A stretch of DNA of 12,810 nt from assembly GCA_025450405.1 (NCBI GenBank), contig JANWHL010000098.1, forward strand, positions 1-12,810, given 5' to 3'. This DNA comes from Ktedonobacterales bacterium (GTDB lineage Bacteria > Chloroflexota > Ktedonobacteria > Ktedonobacterales > JADMIN01). Below the pieces are notes generated by a model. That model did not search any database. It saw nothing but the letters and a program-made list of their open reading frames with translations, and had not been told where the DNA came from. The number at the start of each line of letters is the position of its first letter. The stretch's first letter is position 1. Of the stretch, positions 1-6,516 are shown piece after piece. Position numbers and translations under genes: made by a program.

Positions 1-185
1 AGGAGCCGCGCATCGCGCTCGCCTTCGGGTCCGACGCCATGTCCGCGCCCGACCTGGTAGCCTGGCTCGGTGCCCGCCACCGCCTGCGCGACGTGACGTT
101 TCAGGAGCCCGAGATCGACGATGTCATCCGCCGCATCTATGAGGAGGGACTACTGCTGCGCGAGCCGGAGGCCGCCGGGGCGTGA
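1..185 (+). CDS. ABC transporter ATP-binding protein, C-terminal fragment
   Basis: Reading from base 3 gives 60 residues and a TGA stop; the gene starts outside the window. The end contains RDVTFQEPEIDDVIRRIYEE, which matches the usual C-terminal tail of ABC-2-type exporter ATPases (NatA / daunorubicin-exporter class), where an acidic '(I/V)EEPxIEdVIrrIY' segment closes the protein. The Walker and signature motifs lie upstream and cannot be checked. In such systems this subunit hydrolyses ATP on the cytoplasmic face to drive a separate permease, whose gene is not seen here. The gene converges on the following - strand gene with only 30 bases between the two stops. The family call rests on the tail alone, so it is moderately sure. 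Confidence 0.65.
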   Translation, partial: EPRIALAFGSDAMSAPDLVAWLGARHRLRDVTFQEPEIDDVIRRIYEEGLLLREPEAAGA

Positions 186-215
186 ATCCCGACGGCCCGA
201 GACTGGCACGCCCGC

Positions 216-2132
216 TCACGGGGTCGCCGCCCCGGTGGATGTGGCCGTCGCGGCGGGCGCCGCCACGGGCGTGCCCACCTGGATATTTTGGTCATCGAAC
301 GTGGTGAGCGTCACGACCGTCTGCCCGGTGTCGATGAAAGTGCCCTGGATAGTGTCGCCGGGGCGGACCAGTGGGAGCTCGGCGCTCAGCGCGAGGCTCG
401 CCGTGAAAATGTGGGTCTGGCCCTCGAGCAGGAAGTAGAACGTGGTCGTCCCGTTACTGGTGGCGGCCGAGACGCGGCTGACCACGCCCCGTACCGTCAC
501 GCGCTGGCCGGACGAGCTCGGGCCCGTGCCGGGGCCGGCGGCGAGCGATTGGGCGTACGCGCTGAGGGCGTCGGCCTTGTCCGTCGCCATAATCACGTCG
601 GCGCCATTCAGGTGGCGCGCGTCCACGATGCCCACGCCCTGGAACGTCTCGCCGAAGTCGGTCTGCTGCACGAAGGTGGCGACCCACGTGGGGATGCCAA
701 AGATCTGGTAGAGCTGCACCGCGCCCACGTCGTAGTTCTTGAGATTGTGCGGGTTGTTCTTGAAGGTGGCGACGACGTTGTTGGTGACGCCGATGCCCGT
801 GAGCTGGTAGAAGTGGCCGCTGTTATCACGGGTGTCGAAGAGGATGACGCCCGTGCTGGAGTTATCGTTGCCGGAGCTCGAGGTCATCGGCTCCAGCCAG
901 ACGGGCTGGTCCACACTGTTGTAGACGAGCTCGGGAGTGTTGTTTGCTGGCGACTGCTGGCCGCTGCCCGAGGGGTTGAACCAGGGCGCGTTCTCGTAAC
1001 GGCCCCACCACGTGAGATAGTCGGTCACGGTGTCGGCGGGGATGATACGATCCACCCACGGCGGGACTTGGCGCGGGTCAAAGGCCTGAATCCCGCCGGT
1101 CTGGGGGTCCACCAGCAGGACGCGGCTCACCACATCCCCGGTAAAGCCGCGTGTGGGACGCATCAGCGAGATAGTGAAGAAAGGGCGCCAATCGTCGCGG
1201 ACCTCGAGCGTCGGGTCGACGAGGTTGCCGTCCACGTAGCCACTCAAATACACGTGCCTCAGGAGGTCCTGATTGAGGATGGCGGCGGGGATGTAGCGCA
1301 GGTGATAGCCCGTGTGCAGCAGCGGCTGCACATTCGGGTCCTCGGCGTCCACGGAGACGAAACCGGGCGTCTCCATGTGGCTCAGGTTGGCGAACAGGTT
1401 GTTGTAGACCAGTGGCGCGATCCAGTACAGGTGATGGTTCACCGACTGGAGGGTGTAGCTATCTGGCTCGGTGTTGTAGGTGGACCCGAGGTTCTGGTTG
1501 CTGGCGGCGAGCACCTGCTGGCCGAGATACGCGGCGACGCCCTGCGTGACCAGGACGATGTGGTTGACGTCGGTGGGCGGGAGGGGCGCGCTCTGGCGCT
1601 CCACGGTGATGCGCGGGATGTGCGCCAGCGCCTTTGCGTTGGGGTCAAACCAGGTTGTGGACACGACAATCAGGCTATTGACGACGAAAGCGGTCACCAG
1701 GACCAGCGCCAGGGAGAACGCGCCCGCGGCGGCAATCCCAGATGCCCCCGTCGCAGGCCCCCGCCGCGCGTCCACAATGCGCGGGCGGCGATAGCCCGGT
1801 GCGAAGCCACGACCACCACTGGCGGCATTCTCGGCCAGCGTCTGGAGTACATTGTGTCCGCCCGCGACGCCCCCGCCCAGCAGAACGACGATGCCTGTCA
1901 AGAAGAGCGGCCAAAGTAGCCATTGCCAGCCGCCGTAGGGACCTGTGAGCGCGGGCATGCCGAAGTACAACACCAGCAGGTCAAACATGACGTTGGCCAC
2001 CAGAATGCCCGCCGCCCAGCGGGCCGCCTCGCCGGCCGGCGGCATCGTGCCGCGCATGAATACGAAACGCGCCGCCACGACAATGCCCGTGACCGCCGCC
2101 GCTCCCAACAGCGCCAACCAGAGTATGATCAC
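216..2132 (-). CDS. membrane-anchored protein with large extracytoplasmic region and OB-fold-like C-terminus, function unknown
   Basis: A 638-residue protein with no function I can assign. Hydrophobic segments lie at about residues 2-25, 40-62, 70-90 and 132-157. Residues ~160-638 form a polar, aromatic-rich and presumably extracytoplasmic part. Residues ~543-615 (RVTVRGVVSRV ... FYFLLEG ... PGDTIQGTF) look like a small five-stranded OB-fold, followed by an Ala/Thr-rich tail. The middle (VPPWVDRIIPADTVTDYLTWWGRY at ~356-379, FDTRDNSGHFYQLTG at ~432-445) resembles, from memory, membrane proteins of unknown function in Firmicutes and relatives that end in the same OB-like domain; this is not verified. 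The start is GTG at 2130-2132, with a purine-rich AGAGGCGG just upstream on the - strand; the first in-frame Met is only residue 26, after the first helix. A long open + strand frame over the same bases is a high-GC shadow. The gene is confident, the function is open. Confidence 0.85.
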   Translation of the reverse strand: MIILWLALLGAAAVTGIVVAARFVFMRGTMPPAGEAARWAAGILVANVMFDLLVLYFGMPALTGPYGGWQWLLWPLFLTGIVVLLGGGVAGGHNVLQTLAENAASGGRGFAPGYRRPRIVDARRGPATGASGIAAAGAFSLALVLVTAFVVNSLIVVSTTWFDPNAKALAHIPRITVERQSAPLPPTDVNHIVLVTQGVAAYLGQQVLAASNQNLGSTYNTEPDSYTLQSVNHHLYWIAPLVYNNLFANLSHMETPGFVSVDAEDPNVQPLLHTGYHLRYIPAAILNQDLLRHVYLSGYVDGNLVDPTLEVRDDWRPFFTISLMRPTRGFTGDVVSRVLLVDPQTGGIQAFDPRQVPPWVDRIIPADTVTDYLTWWGRYENAPWFNPSGSGQQSPANNTPELVYNSVDQPVWLEPMTSSSGNDNSSTGVILFDTRDNSGHFYQLTGIGVTNNVVATFKNNPHNLKNYDVGAVQLYQIFGIPTWVATFVQQTDFGETFQGVGIVDARHLNGADVIMATDKADALSAYAQSLAAGPGTGPSSSGQRVTVRGVVSRVSAATSNGTTTFYFLLEGQTHIFTASLALSAELPLVRPGDTIQGTFIDTGQTVVTLTTFDDQNIQVGTPVAAPAATATSTGAATP

Positions 2133-2210
2133 GCTCCGCCTCTTCTCGCCAGGGTCGCGCGTGTGCGTTCAGCCGCCCGGTGCGCGCGCCCCACCATCCG
2201 CGCCCTACAC

Positions 2211-2239
2211 GTTGTACGCTCCAGCCGGCGGAACGTCAC
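2211..2239 (-). promoter_or_regulatory. candidate promoter for the 638-residue membrane protein
   Basis: Read on the - strand, GTGACG (2239-2234) and TACAAC (2216-2211) are separated by 17 bases. Each matches four of six bases of the sigma-70 -35 and -10 consensus. Transcription would start near 2203, leaving a leader of about 70 bases before the GTG at 2132. In GC-rich DNA such pairs arise by chance, so this is only a candidate. Confidence 0.3.
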
Positions 2240-2317
2240 ACGCTCTTCGCGCTCGAGGTGCTGGCCACGCGTCTTGGCCGCGCGCACCCGTCGTGCTCGT
2301 CCAGATGGCATGACCAG

Positions 2318-2347
2318 TTGGCAAGGATCGTTCGTGAGGAGTACTCT
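2318..2347 (+). promoter_or_regulatory. candidate promoter for the dprE2-dprE1-gtrA-ubiA operon
   Basis: TTGGCA (2318-2323, five of six bases of the -35 consensus) is followed after 18 bases by TACTCT (2342-2347), a poor -10 with three of six matches. It lies about 125 bases before the first gene of the operon and just upstream of the two short tandem repeats. Weak evidence; no better pair was seen in 2133-2469. Confidence 0.25.
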
Positions 2348-2374
2348 ACGGGGGATCATGTCGGAGTCGCGGGC

Positions 2375-2398
2375 GTGGCACGAGCGGTGGCACGAGCG
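2375..2398. repeat. perfect 12-base tandem repeat (two copies)
   Basis: GTGGCACGAGCG occurs at 2375-2386 and again, without change, at 2387-2398. It lies in the divergent spacer, 72 bases upstream of the dprE2-like start. No convincing coding frame covers it, so it could be a protein-binding site or a simple slippage duplication. Confidence 0.9.
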
Positions 2399-2403
2399 CT
2401 GCC

Positions 2404-2429
2404 GGGCATGGTCGGCGGGCATGGTCGGA
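2404..2429. repeat. 13-base tandem repeat (two copies, one mismatch)
   Basis: GGGCATGGTCGGC at 2404-2416 is followed directly by GGGCATGGTCGGA at 2417-2429. It begins five bases after the 12-base repeat and ends 40 bases before the dprE2-like start codon, so both repeats lie in the probable leader or promoter-proximal region of the operon. Confidence 0.9.
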
Positions 2430-2454
2430 CACCGGCGCGCGGCCAGTCGCGCGC

Positions 2455-2463
2455 GGAGGAGGG
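2455..2463 (+). promoter_or_regulatory. strong Shine-Dalgarno fixing the GTG start of the dprE2-like gene
   Basis: GGAGGAGGG ends six bases before the GTG at 2470-2472. This near-perfect anti-16S match at ideal spacing is the reason the GTG was accepted as the start. Confidence 0.8.
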
Positions 2464-2469
2464 TGGACG

Positions 2470-3240
2470 GTGGCGGGACGGATAGAGCATGGCGCCCGGG
2501 GCGGGGCCCTCGTGGTGGGCGCCTCGTCGGGGATGGGCGCGGCCCTCGCGCGGCAGTTGGCCGCGGACGGCTATCACGTGGCCCTCGTCGCGCGCCGTGG
2601 CGACCAGTTGCGGGCCCTGGCGGCGGACATCAACGCACGGGCCGGTGGCGCGACGGTCGCGGGCGCGTACGAGGCTGACGTGCGTGATTTCGACGCCGCC
2701 CCGGCGCTCTTCGCGCGCATCGCGCGGGAGGGCGCCCCGCTGCGCCTGGTGGTGTACGCGGCCGGTGTGATGCCCCGCAGCACCACGGGCGCGGACTTCA
2801 CCGACGAGCGCGACATCATGGCGGTCAACGTGCTTGGCGCCATGCGCTGGCTCGGCTTAGCGGCCGATTTCCTGGAACACCAGGGCGGTGGCACGCTGGT
2901 TGGCATCTCCTCCGTGGCGGGGGACCGCGGCCGGCCCGGCAACGGCGCATACATGGCCTCCAAGTCCGCGCTTAGCTCGTATCTAGATTCGCTCCGGTTC
3001 CGCCTCGCGCCCACCAAGGTGCGTGTCGTGACGATCAAGGCTGGCTTCGTGGCCACCCCGATGACGGCGGGCCTAAAGCTGCCGCGCGGCCTGACGATTT
3101 CCGCGGACAACGCGGCGCGGCGCATCGCGCGGGCGAGTGAGCACGGACACGGCATCACGTATGTGCCTGGCGTGTGGGCCCCGATCATGTGGCTTGTCCG
3201 CCACCTGCCGGCCTCGGTCGTGGCGCGGATGCCTGGCTAA
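2470..3240 (+). CDS. dprE2: DprE2-like short-chain reductase (polyprenyl-phosphoryl 2-keto-pentose reductase)
   Basis: A 256-residue classical short-chain dehydrogenase/reductase. It has the nucleotide loop GASSGMG (17-23), Asp70 in the ADV element, Asn120 and the catalytic Ser148/Tyr161/Lys165 set (ISSVAG ... YMASK); the usual NAG motif reads YAAG (96-99). The C-terminal WLVRHLPASVVARMP recalls mycobacterial DprE2 (…VLRHIPRSIFRKLP), and the region after the catalytic Lys follows it too (…VRVVTIKAGFVATPMTAGLK). In that family the enzyme reduces the 2'-keto intermediate made by DprE1, giving polyprenyl-phosphoryl-D-arabinofuranose, at the membrane. The start is GTG with a strong Shine-Dalgarno. 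The next gene, 73 bases on, is a DprE1-like oxidase, the expected partner. SDRs are functionally diverse; the assignment rests on the C-terminal match plus the neighbours. Confidence 0.85.
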   Translation: MAGRIEHGARGGALVVGASSGMGAALARQLAADGYHVALVARRGDQLRALAADINARAGGATVAGAYEADVRDFDAAPALFARIAREGAPLRLVVYAAGVMPRSTTGADFTDERDIMAVNVLGAMRWLGLAADFLEHQGGGTLVGISSVAGDRGRPGNGAYMASKSALSSYLDSLRFRLAPTKVRVVTIKAGFVATPMTAGLKLPRGLTISADNAARRIARASEHGHGITYVPGVWAPIMWLVRHLPASVVARMPG

Positions 3241-3260
3241 CCCCGGCTTCCCTGACCCTC

Positions 3261-3280
3261 GGGCCGTCTCAAGGCGGCCC
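3261..3280 (+). other. short hairpin between dprE2-like and dprE1-like genes
   Basis: GGGCCG (3261-3266) and CGGCCC (3275-3280) pair perfectly around an 8-base loop, 20 bases after the dprE2 stop and 33 bases before the dprE1 start. No T-run follows, so it is not a standard intrinsic terminator. It could be an mRNA stability or processing element, or chance in GC-rich DNA. Confidence 0.4.
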
Positions 3281-3313
3281 CCAAAGCGTCTGGACGTGAA
3301 AGGGACTGCGCGC

Positions 3314-4777
3314 ATGACGGCCCAACGCACGGATACCGGTCGCCTCACGGTCGCCCTGGAGACTATCGAGGGCTACGGGATGCGCCAGCGGGCACGGTGT
3401 CGCGTGGTCCGGCCGACGACGCCCCTCGAAGTGGCCATGGTTTTCGCGGATGCCCGCGAGGCCGGCGTGACGGTGGGCTTGAGGGGGGCGGGCTGCAGCT
3501 ATGGCGACGCGGCCCTCAACGACGGCGGGGCCGTCCTCGATTGCTCGCGAATGAATCACATCCTCGCCTGGGACCCCGGTAGCGGCGAGCTCACCGTCGA
3601 GCCGGGTGTCACCATTGAGCAAATCTGGCGGCACACGCTCGCGGACGGCTGGTGGCCGCCCGTCATCCCCGGCACGATGGCGGTCACGGTCGGCGGCGCC
3701 GCGGCCGGCAACATCCACGGCAAGAACCAATGGCGCGACGGCAGCTTCGGCGAGCACATAGTCCGCTTCGACTTGCTGCTGCCGACGGGGCAGGTGGTGC
3801 TCTGCGCTCGCGACCAGCACCCCGACTTGTTCTTCGCCGCCATCGGCGGCTGGGGCCTGCTCGGATGTATCACGTCCATCACCTTGCGCCTGCGCCGCAT
3901 CTATTCGGGGCTGGTCCATGTGACGCAGACCGCGCACGGCGACCTGGATAGCCTGCTGGCGGCGCTCGACGCCGGGACGGTCGAGGCCACGCACCTCGTC
4001 GGCTGGATCGACACCGCGGCACGCGGGCGCCATCTTGGCCGCGGTCTGCTGAAATCCATGCGCGAACCAATCCAGGGTGAGGACCCCGACCCGGCGCTGT
4101 GGCTCGACCCCAACAGCCAGCCGCCCCCTAGCCGCCTCTACGGCGTGCTGCCGACCACGTGGCTGCCGATCCTGGGCAAGCCCATCGCCACGCCGATCGG
4201 TATCCGCCTGGCCAATCGCGCCCAGTGGGTGCGGGGCAACCTGCCCGGCGCCGCGCACCCTCACTATGAGCGCTACGTGCCCGCCAACTTCATCCTCAAC
4301 TTCGTCCCCAACTTCAAGCGCATCTACCTGCCCGGCGGCCTCATCCAGCACCAGACCTTCGCGCCACGCGCCGTGGCCCCACGCCTGTTTGGCGCCGTCC
4401 TCGCGCGCTCGCAGGCGCTCGGGCTCGAGCCCTCGCTGGCCGTCCTCAAGAAGCACAAGCCCAGTCCCTTCCTGCTCAACTACCTGCCCGATGGGTATTC
4501 GCTCGCCCTGGACTACGCCGTGCCGCGGCGGTCGGAGGCGCGGACACTCGAACTGATGCGTGAATTGAACCATCTGGTGGCCGAGCACGGCGGGTCGTTC
4601 TTCCTCGCGAAGGACAGCACGCTGACGCCAGACGATTTCCGCCGCGCGTTCGCGCCCGCCACCCTCGAGCGCTTCGCCGCGCTCAAGGCCCAGTACGACC
4701 CGCGCGAACTGCTCCAGACCGACATCTATCGCCGGGTCGTGCGCCCCGCGCAGGACCTGGCGGCCATCGGGGGGTGA
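3314..4777 (+). CDS. dprE1: DprE1-like FAD-dependent oxidase (polyprenyl-phosphoryl-ribose 2'-oxidase)
   Basis: A 487-residue protein of the VAO/FAD_binding_4 class (mycobacterial DprE1 is 461 residues). The FAD domain shows RGAGCSYGD (57-65), VIPGT (117-121), VTVGGA (124-129) and IHGKN (134-138), where the His sits as in mycobacterial DprE1 (IHGKN). The substrate domain ends with LAKDS (431-435), matching the family's essential Lys (Mtb K418). DprE1 oxidises the C2' hydroxyl of polyprenyl-phosphoryl-ribose, the first half of the epimerisation completed by DprE2. The position equivalent to the benzothiazinone-reactive Cys387 appears to be Ala398 (GYSLALD against GWNICVD). The ATG at 3314 follows AAAGGGA by 8 bases and leaves an N-terminus like Mtb DprE1; the open frame reaches back into dprE2, and GTG 3296 is an alternative. 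An alternative identity is another sugar-alcohol or aldonolactone oxidase; the neighbours argue against it. Confidence 0.87.
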   Translation: MTAQRTDTGRLTVALETIEGYGMRQRARCRVVRPTTPLEVAMVFADAREAGVTVGLRGAGCSYGDAALNDGGAVLDCSRMNHILAWDPGSGELTVEPGVTIEQIWRHTLADGWWPPVIPGTMAVTVGGAAAGNIHGKNQWRDGSFGEHIVRFDLLLPTGQVVLCARDQHPDLFFAAIGGWGLLGCITSITLRLRRIYSGLVHVTQTAHGDLDSLLAALDAGTVEATHLVGWIDTAARGRHLGRGLLKSMREPIQGEDPDPALWLDPNSQPPPSRLYGVLPTTWLPILGKPIATPIGIRLANRAQWVRGNLPGAAHPHYERYVPANFILNFVPNFKRIYLPGGLIQHQTFAPRAVAPRLFGAVLARSQALGLEPSLAVLKKHKPSPFLLNYLPDGYSLALDYAVPRRSEARTLELMRELNHLVAEHGGSFFLAKDSTLTPDDFRRAFAPATLERFAALKAQYDPRELLQTDIYRRVVRPAQDLAAIGG

Positions 4778-4809
4778 CCACTCCCCGGCGCGAGTGTTGC
4801 GCCGTCACC
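4773..4809 (+). other. hairpin overlapping the dprE1 stop codon
   Basis: CGGCGC (4786-4791) pairs with GCGCCG (4799-4804) around a 7-base loop. Outside it, GGTGA (4773-4777, including the TGA stop) pairs with TCACC (4805-4809), leaving an 8-base bulge on the 5' side. It lies in the 87-base gap before the gtrA-family gene. No T-tract follows, so full termination is unlikely; partial attenuation or transcript protection is possible. Confidence 0.4.
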
Positions 4810-4864
4810 AGGCGACCGTTTGTAGGAGTGCGACGGCCAGCGCGGCCGGGGTGGAGGGCGCGGC

Positions 4865-5386
4865 ATGCGGAACCAGGACCGGGGCGGCGAGCCCGCTCTG
4901 CGCGCGGAGGCGAAGCGCTTCGTCTCCTTCCTGGTCGTGGGCGGCTCCTCCACCATCCTGAACCTGGCCGTGGTCACGCTCATCAGTATCCTCCTCGGCT
5001 GGCCGTACATCCCCACCGCGCTGGTGGCCTATGAGGCCGGCATCCTGTATAGTTTCGTCCTGATGGACACACTGACTTTCCGGTCGCTCACGGGCGCGGC
5101 CGGTGGGTGGGTGGCGCGGTGTGCGCGCTTTCATAGCGCGTATATTGTGGGCGTAGCGCTCACGTTGCTCCTCGCGGAAGGCTTCCAAGTGCTCCTCCGC
5201 TGGCAGGAGGTCGTGGCCCATGCCCTGGCGCTGGCGATTGCCACGGTCGTCAACTTCACGTCGATCCGTTTCTGGACATACCGTGGCCGGCGCCATGTGG
5301 CGCGTCCAGCGGGACCGCCGGCACCCGGCCACCCAGGTGGCGCCGCGCCCAGGGCCACCGAGTGGCAACGCTCGGGCGCACCGTAG
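4865..5386 (+). CDS. GtrA-family four-helix membrane protein
   Basis: A 173-residue protein with four membrane segments at about 19-43, 50-68, 88-108 and 115-135. It has typical GtrA features: RFVSFLVVGGSSTILNLAV (18-36), AYEAGILYSFVLMDTLTFR (55-73) and, at the end of helix four, NFTSIRFWTYR (130-140), with the aromatic-Arg pair repeated in both halves. GtrA proteins are thought to move or help present polyprenyl-phosphate sugars across the membrane. The mycobacterial member Rv3789 lies beside dprE1 and was proposed as a decaprenyl-phosphoryl-arabinose flippase or as a recruiter of an arabinosyltransferase. The ATG at 4865 follows GGAGGG with six bases between. The tail after residue 140 is Pro/Ala/Gly-rich and probably disordered. 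Role inferred from neighbours: handling the lipid-arabinose product. Confidence 0.87.
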   Translation: MRNQDRGGEPALRAEAKRFVSFLVVGGSSTILNLAVVTLISILLGWPYIPTALVAYEAGILYSFVLMDTLTFRSLTGAAGGWVARCARFHSAYIVGVALTLLLAEGFQVLLRWQEVVAHALALAIATVVNFTSIRFWTYRGRRHVARPAGPPAPGHPGGAAPRATEWQRSGAP

Positions 5387-5417
5387 CGGGAAAACAGTCA
5401 CGATTGATCGGTAATGT

Positions 5418-5427
5418 AGGAGGTGAG
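5418..5427 (+). promoter_or_regulatory. ribosome binding site fixing the ubiA start
   Basis: AGGAGGTGAG is a full anti-16S match three bases before the ATG at 5431. The open frame also contains an ATG at 5362, inside the preceding gtrA gene, but that lacks such a site and would add 23 non-conserved residues. The start at 5431 is therefore preferred. Confidence 0.8.
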
Positions 5428-5430
5428 CCC

Positions 5431-6486
5431 ATGCGGCGAAGCACGGACGACATCGGGGCACTACCATCCAGCCTCATTCCTGGGTCACCCGCCCAGGACG
5501 TGCCCACGCGTCGCCCCGGCTTCCTCGGTCAGATTCCCTACGCCATCCGCGCCATGCGCCCCACTCAGTGGTCGAAGAACGCGTTGGTCCTGCTCGCGCT
5601 GGTGTTCGCGCGCCGCCTCACGGACCTGAAGGTAGACGCGCGCGTGTTCCTTGCCTTCGCGGCGTTCTGCCTCGCGGCCAGCACCATCTACATCGTCAAC
5701 GACATCGCCGACCGCGAGAAAGACCGTCAGCACCCGCGCAAGCGCCTGCGCCCGGTCGCGTCCGGGCGGCTGTCGCTCCCGCTGGCGGTCCTCACCGCCT
5801 GCGTCTGCGCCGCGGGCGCCGCCGCGCTCACGGGCGTGCTCACCGCACAGCTCTTGTTGGTCACGCCCGATCCCTTCGCGGCCTGGGGCACGTCCGGCGT
5901 GCTCTTCGCGCTGACCATCACCACCTATGTCGGGCTCAACCTCGCGTATTCGACCTGGCTGAAACACCTGGTGCTCTGGGACGTCTTTGTCATCGCGGCG
6001 GGCTTCGTACTGCGCGCGCTAGCGGGTGCCTTTGCCGCGCCAGTGCCTATCTCGCCCTGGTTCTACATCTGCGCCACGTTCGCGGCGCTCTTCCTCGCGC
6101 TGGCCAAACGGCGCGCCGAGCTCGCCAATGTCGGCGCGGCCGCCGGTTCGCGCGCCATCCTCGGCCAATACACCCTGCAACTGCTCGACCAGTTGATCGC
6201 CGTAGTCGTCACCTGCACGCTGATCACCTACAGCCTGTATACGTTCTTGCCGGCGGATGGCAGCGGACTCGCGGGCAATCACCAGCTGATGATCACGATC
6301 CCGTTCGTGCTCTTCGGCATGTTCCGCTACCTGTATCTCGTCTATGTCCGCAATGAGGGCGAGCACCCCGACGAGCTGCTCTGGCGCGACCCGCAGATCC
6401 TCGCCACGGTCGTCCTGGTGGTGCTGGTCGTCATCGGGGTGCTCTATGGTATCCCCTTCCTGCGGAGCCACCCTATCACGCTGTAG
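5431..6486 (+). CDS. ubiA: UbiA-family decaprenyl-phosphate 5-phosphoribosyltransferase-like enzyme (DPPR synthase)
   Basis: A 351-residue multi-helix membrane enzyme. It carries the DPPR-synthase signatures: RPTQWSKN (43-50), the metal-binding NDIADREKD (N90, D91, D94, D98) followed by HPRKRLRPVASG (101-112), and LKHLVLWDVFVIAAGFVLRA (178-197) with Asp184 and Arg195. These correspond to the ND..DV.ADR.HPTKRFRPIA stretch of mycobacterial Rv3806c. That enzyme transfers 5-phosphoribose from PRPP to decaprenyl phosphate, the first step towards lipid-linked D-arabinofuranose. It is about 50 residues longer than Rv3806c, mostly in the N-terminal ~35 residues. The 44-base gap to gtrA and the shared direction imply one operon. 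The downstream phosphatase (Rv3807c type) is not in the window. Quinone-pathway UbiA is unlikely, given these motifs and neighbours. The chain length of the lipid acceptor cannot be read from sequence. Confidence 0.88.
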   Translation: MRRSTDDIGALPSSLIPGSPAQDVPTRRPGFLGQIPYAIRAMRPTQWSKNALVLLALVFARRLTDLKVDARVFLAFAAFCLAASTIYIVNDIADREKDRQHPRKRLRPVASGRLSLPLAVLTACVCAAGAAALTGVLTAQLLLVTPDPFAAWGTSGVLFALTITTYVGLNLAYSTWLKHLVLWDVFVIAAGFVLRALAGAFAAPVPISPWFYICATFAALFLALAKRRAELANVGAAAGSRAILGQYTLQLLDQLIAVVVTCTLITYSLYTFLPADGSGLAGNHQLMITIPFVLFGMFRYLYLVYVRNEGEHPDELLWRDPQILATVVLVVLVVIGVLYGIPFLRSHPITL

Positions 6487-6516
6487 GCGACAGTAGCGGG
6501 GACAGAGGACGGGCAC

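Larger units (their letters stand above)
2133..2469. other. divergent intergenic region
   Basis: This 337-base spacer separates the - strand membrane protein from the + strand operon. It holds the two weak promoter candidates and the two tandem repeats listed separately. Short open frames occur on both strands, but none has a ribosome binding site with protein-like composition (they are rich in Arg, Ala, Cys and His, as expected from GC-rich shadows). I call no gene here. Confidence 0.6.

Noticed and set aside
288..1919. 543-codon open frame on the + strand
   Set aside because: It lies fully antisense to the 638-residue membrane protein, is rich in Arg, Gly, His and Val, and has no recognisable domain. 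It is a typical shadow of GC-rich coding DNA.
3137..3313. N-terminal extension of the dprE1-like frame into dprE2
   Set aside because: It adds 59 Arg/Pro/Cys-rich residues overlapping the reductase gene. The ATG at 3314 has a ribosome binding site and fits the family's N-terminus.
3269..4588. 439-codon open frame on the - strand
   Set aside because: Antisense to the dprE1-like gene, whose motifs are clear; the composition is that of a shadow.
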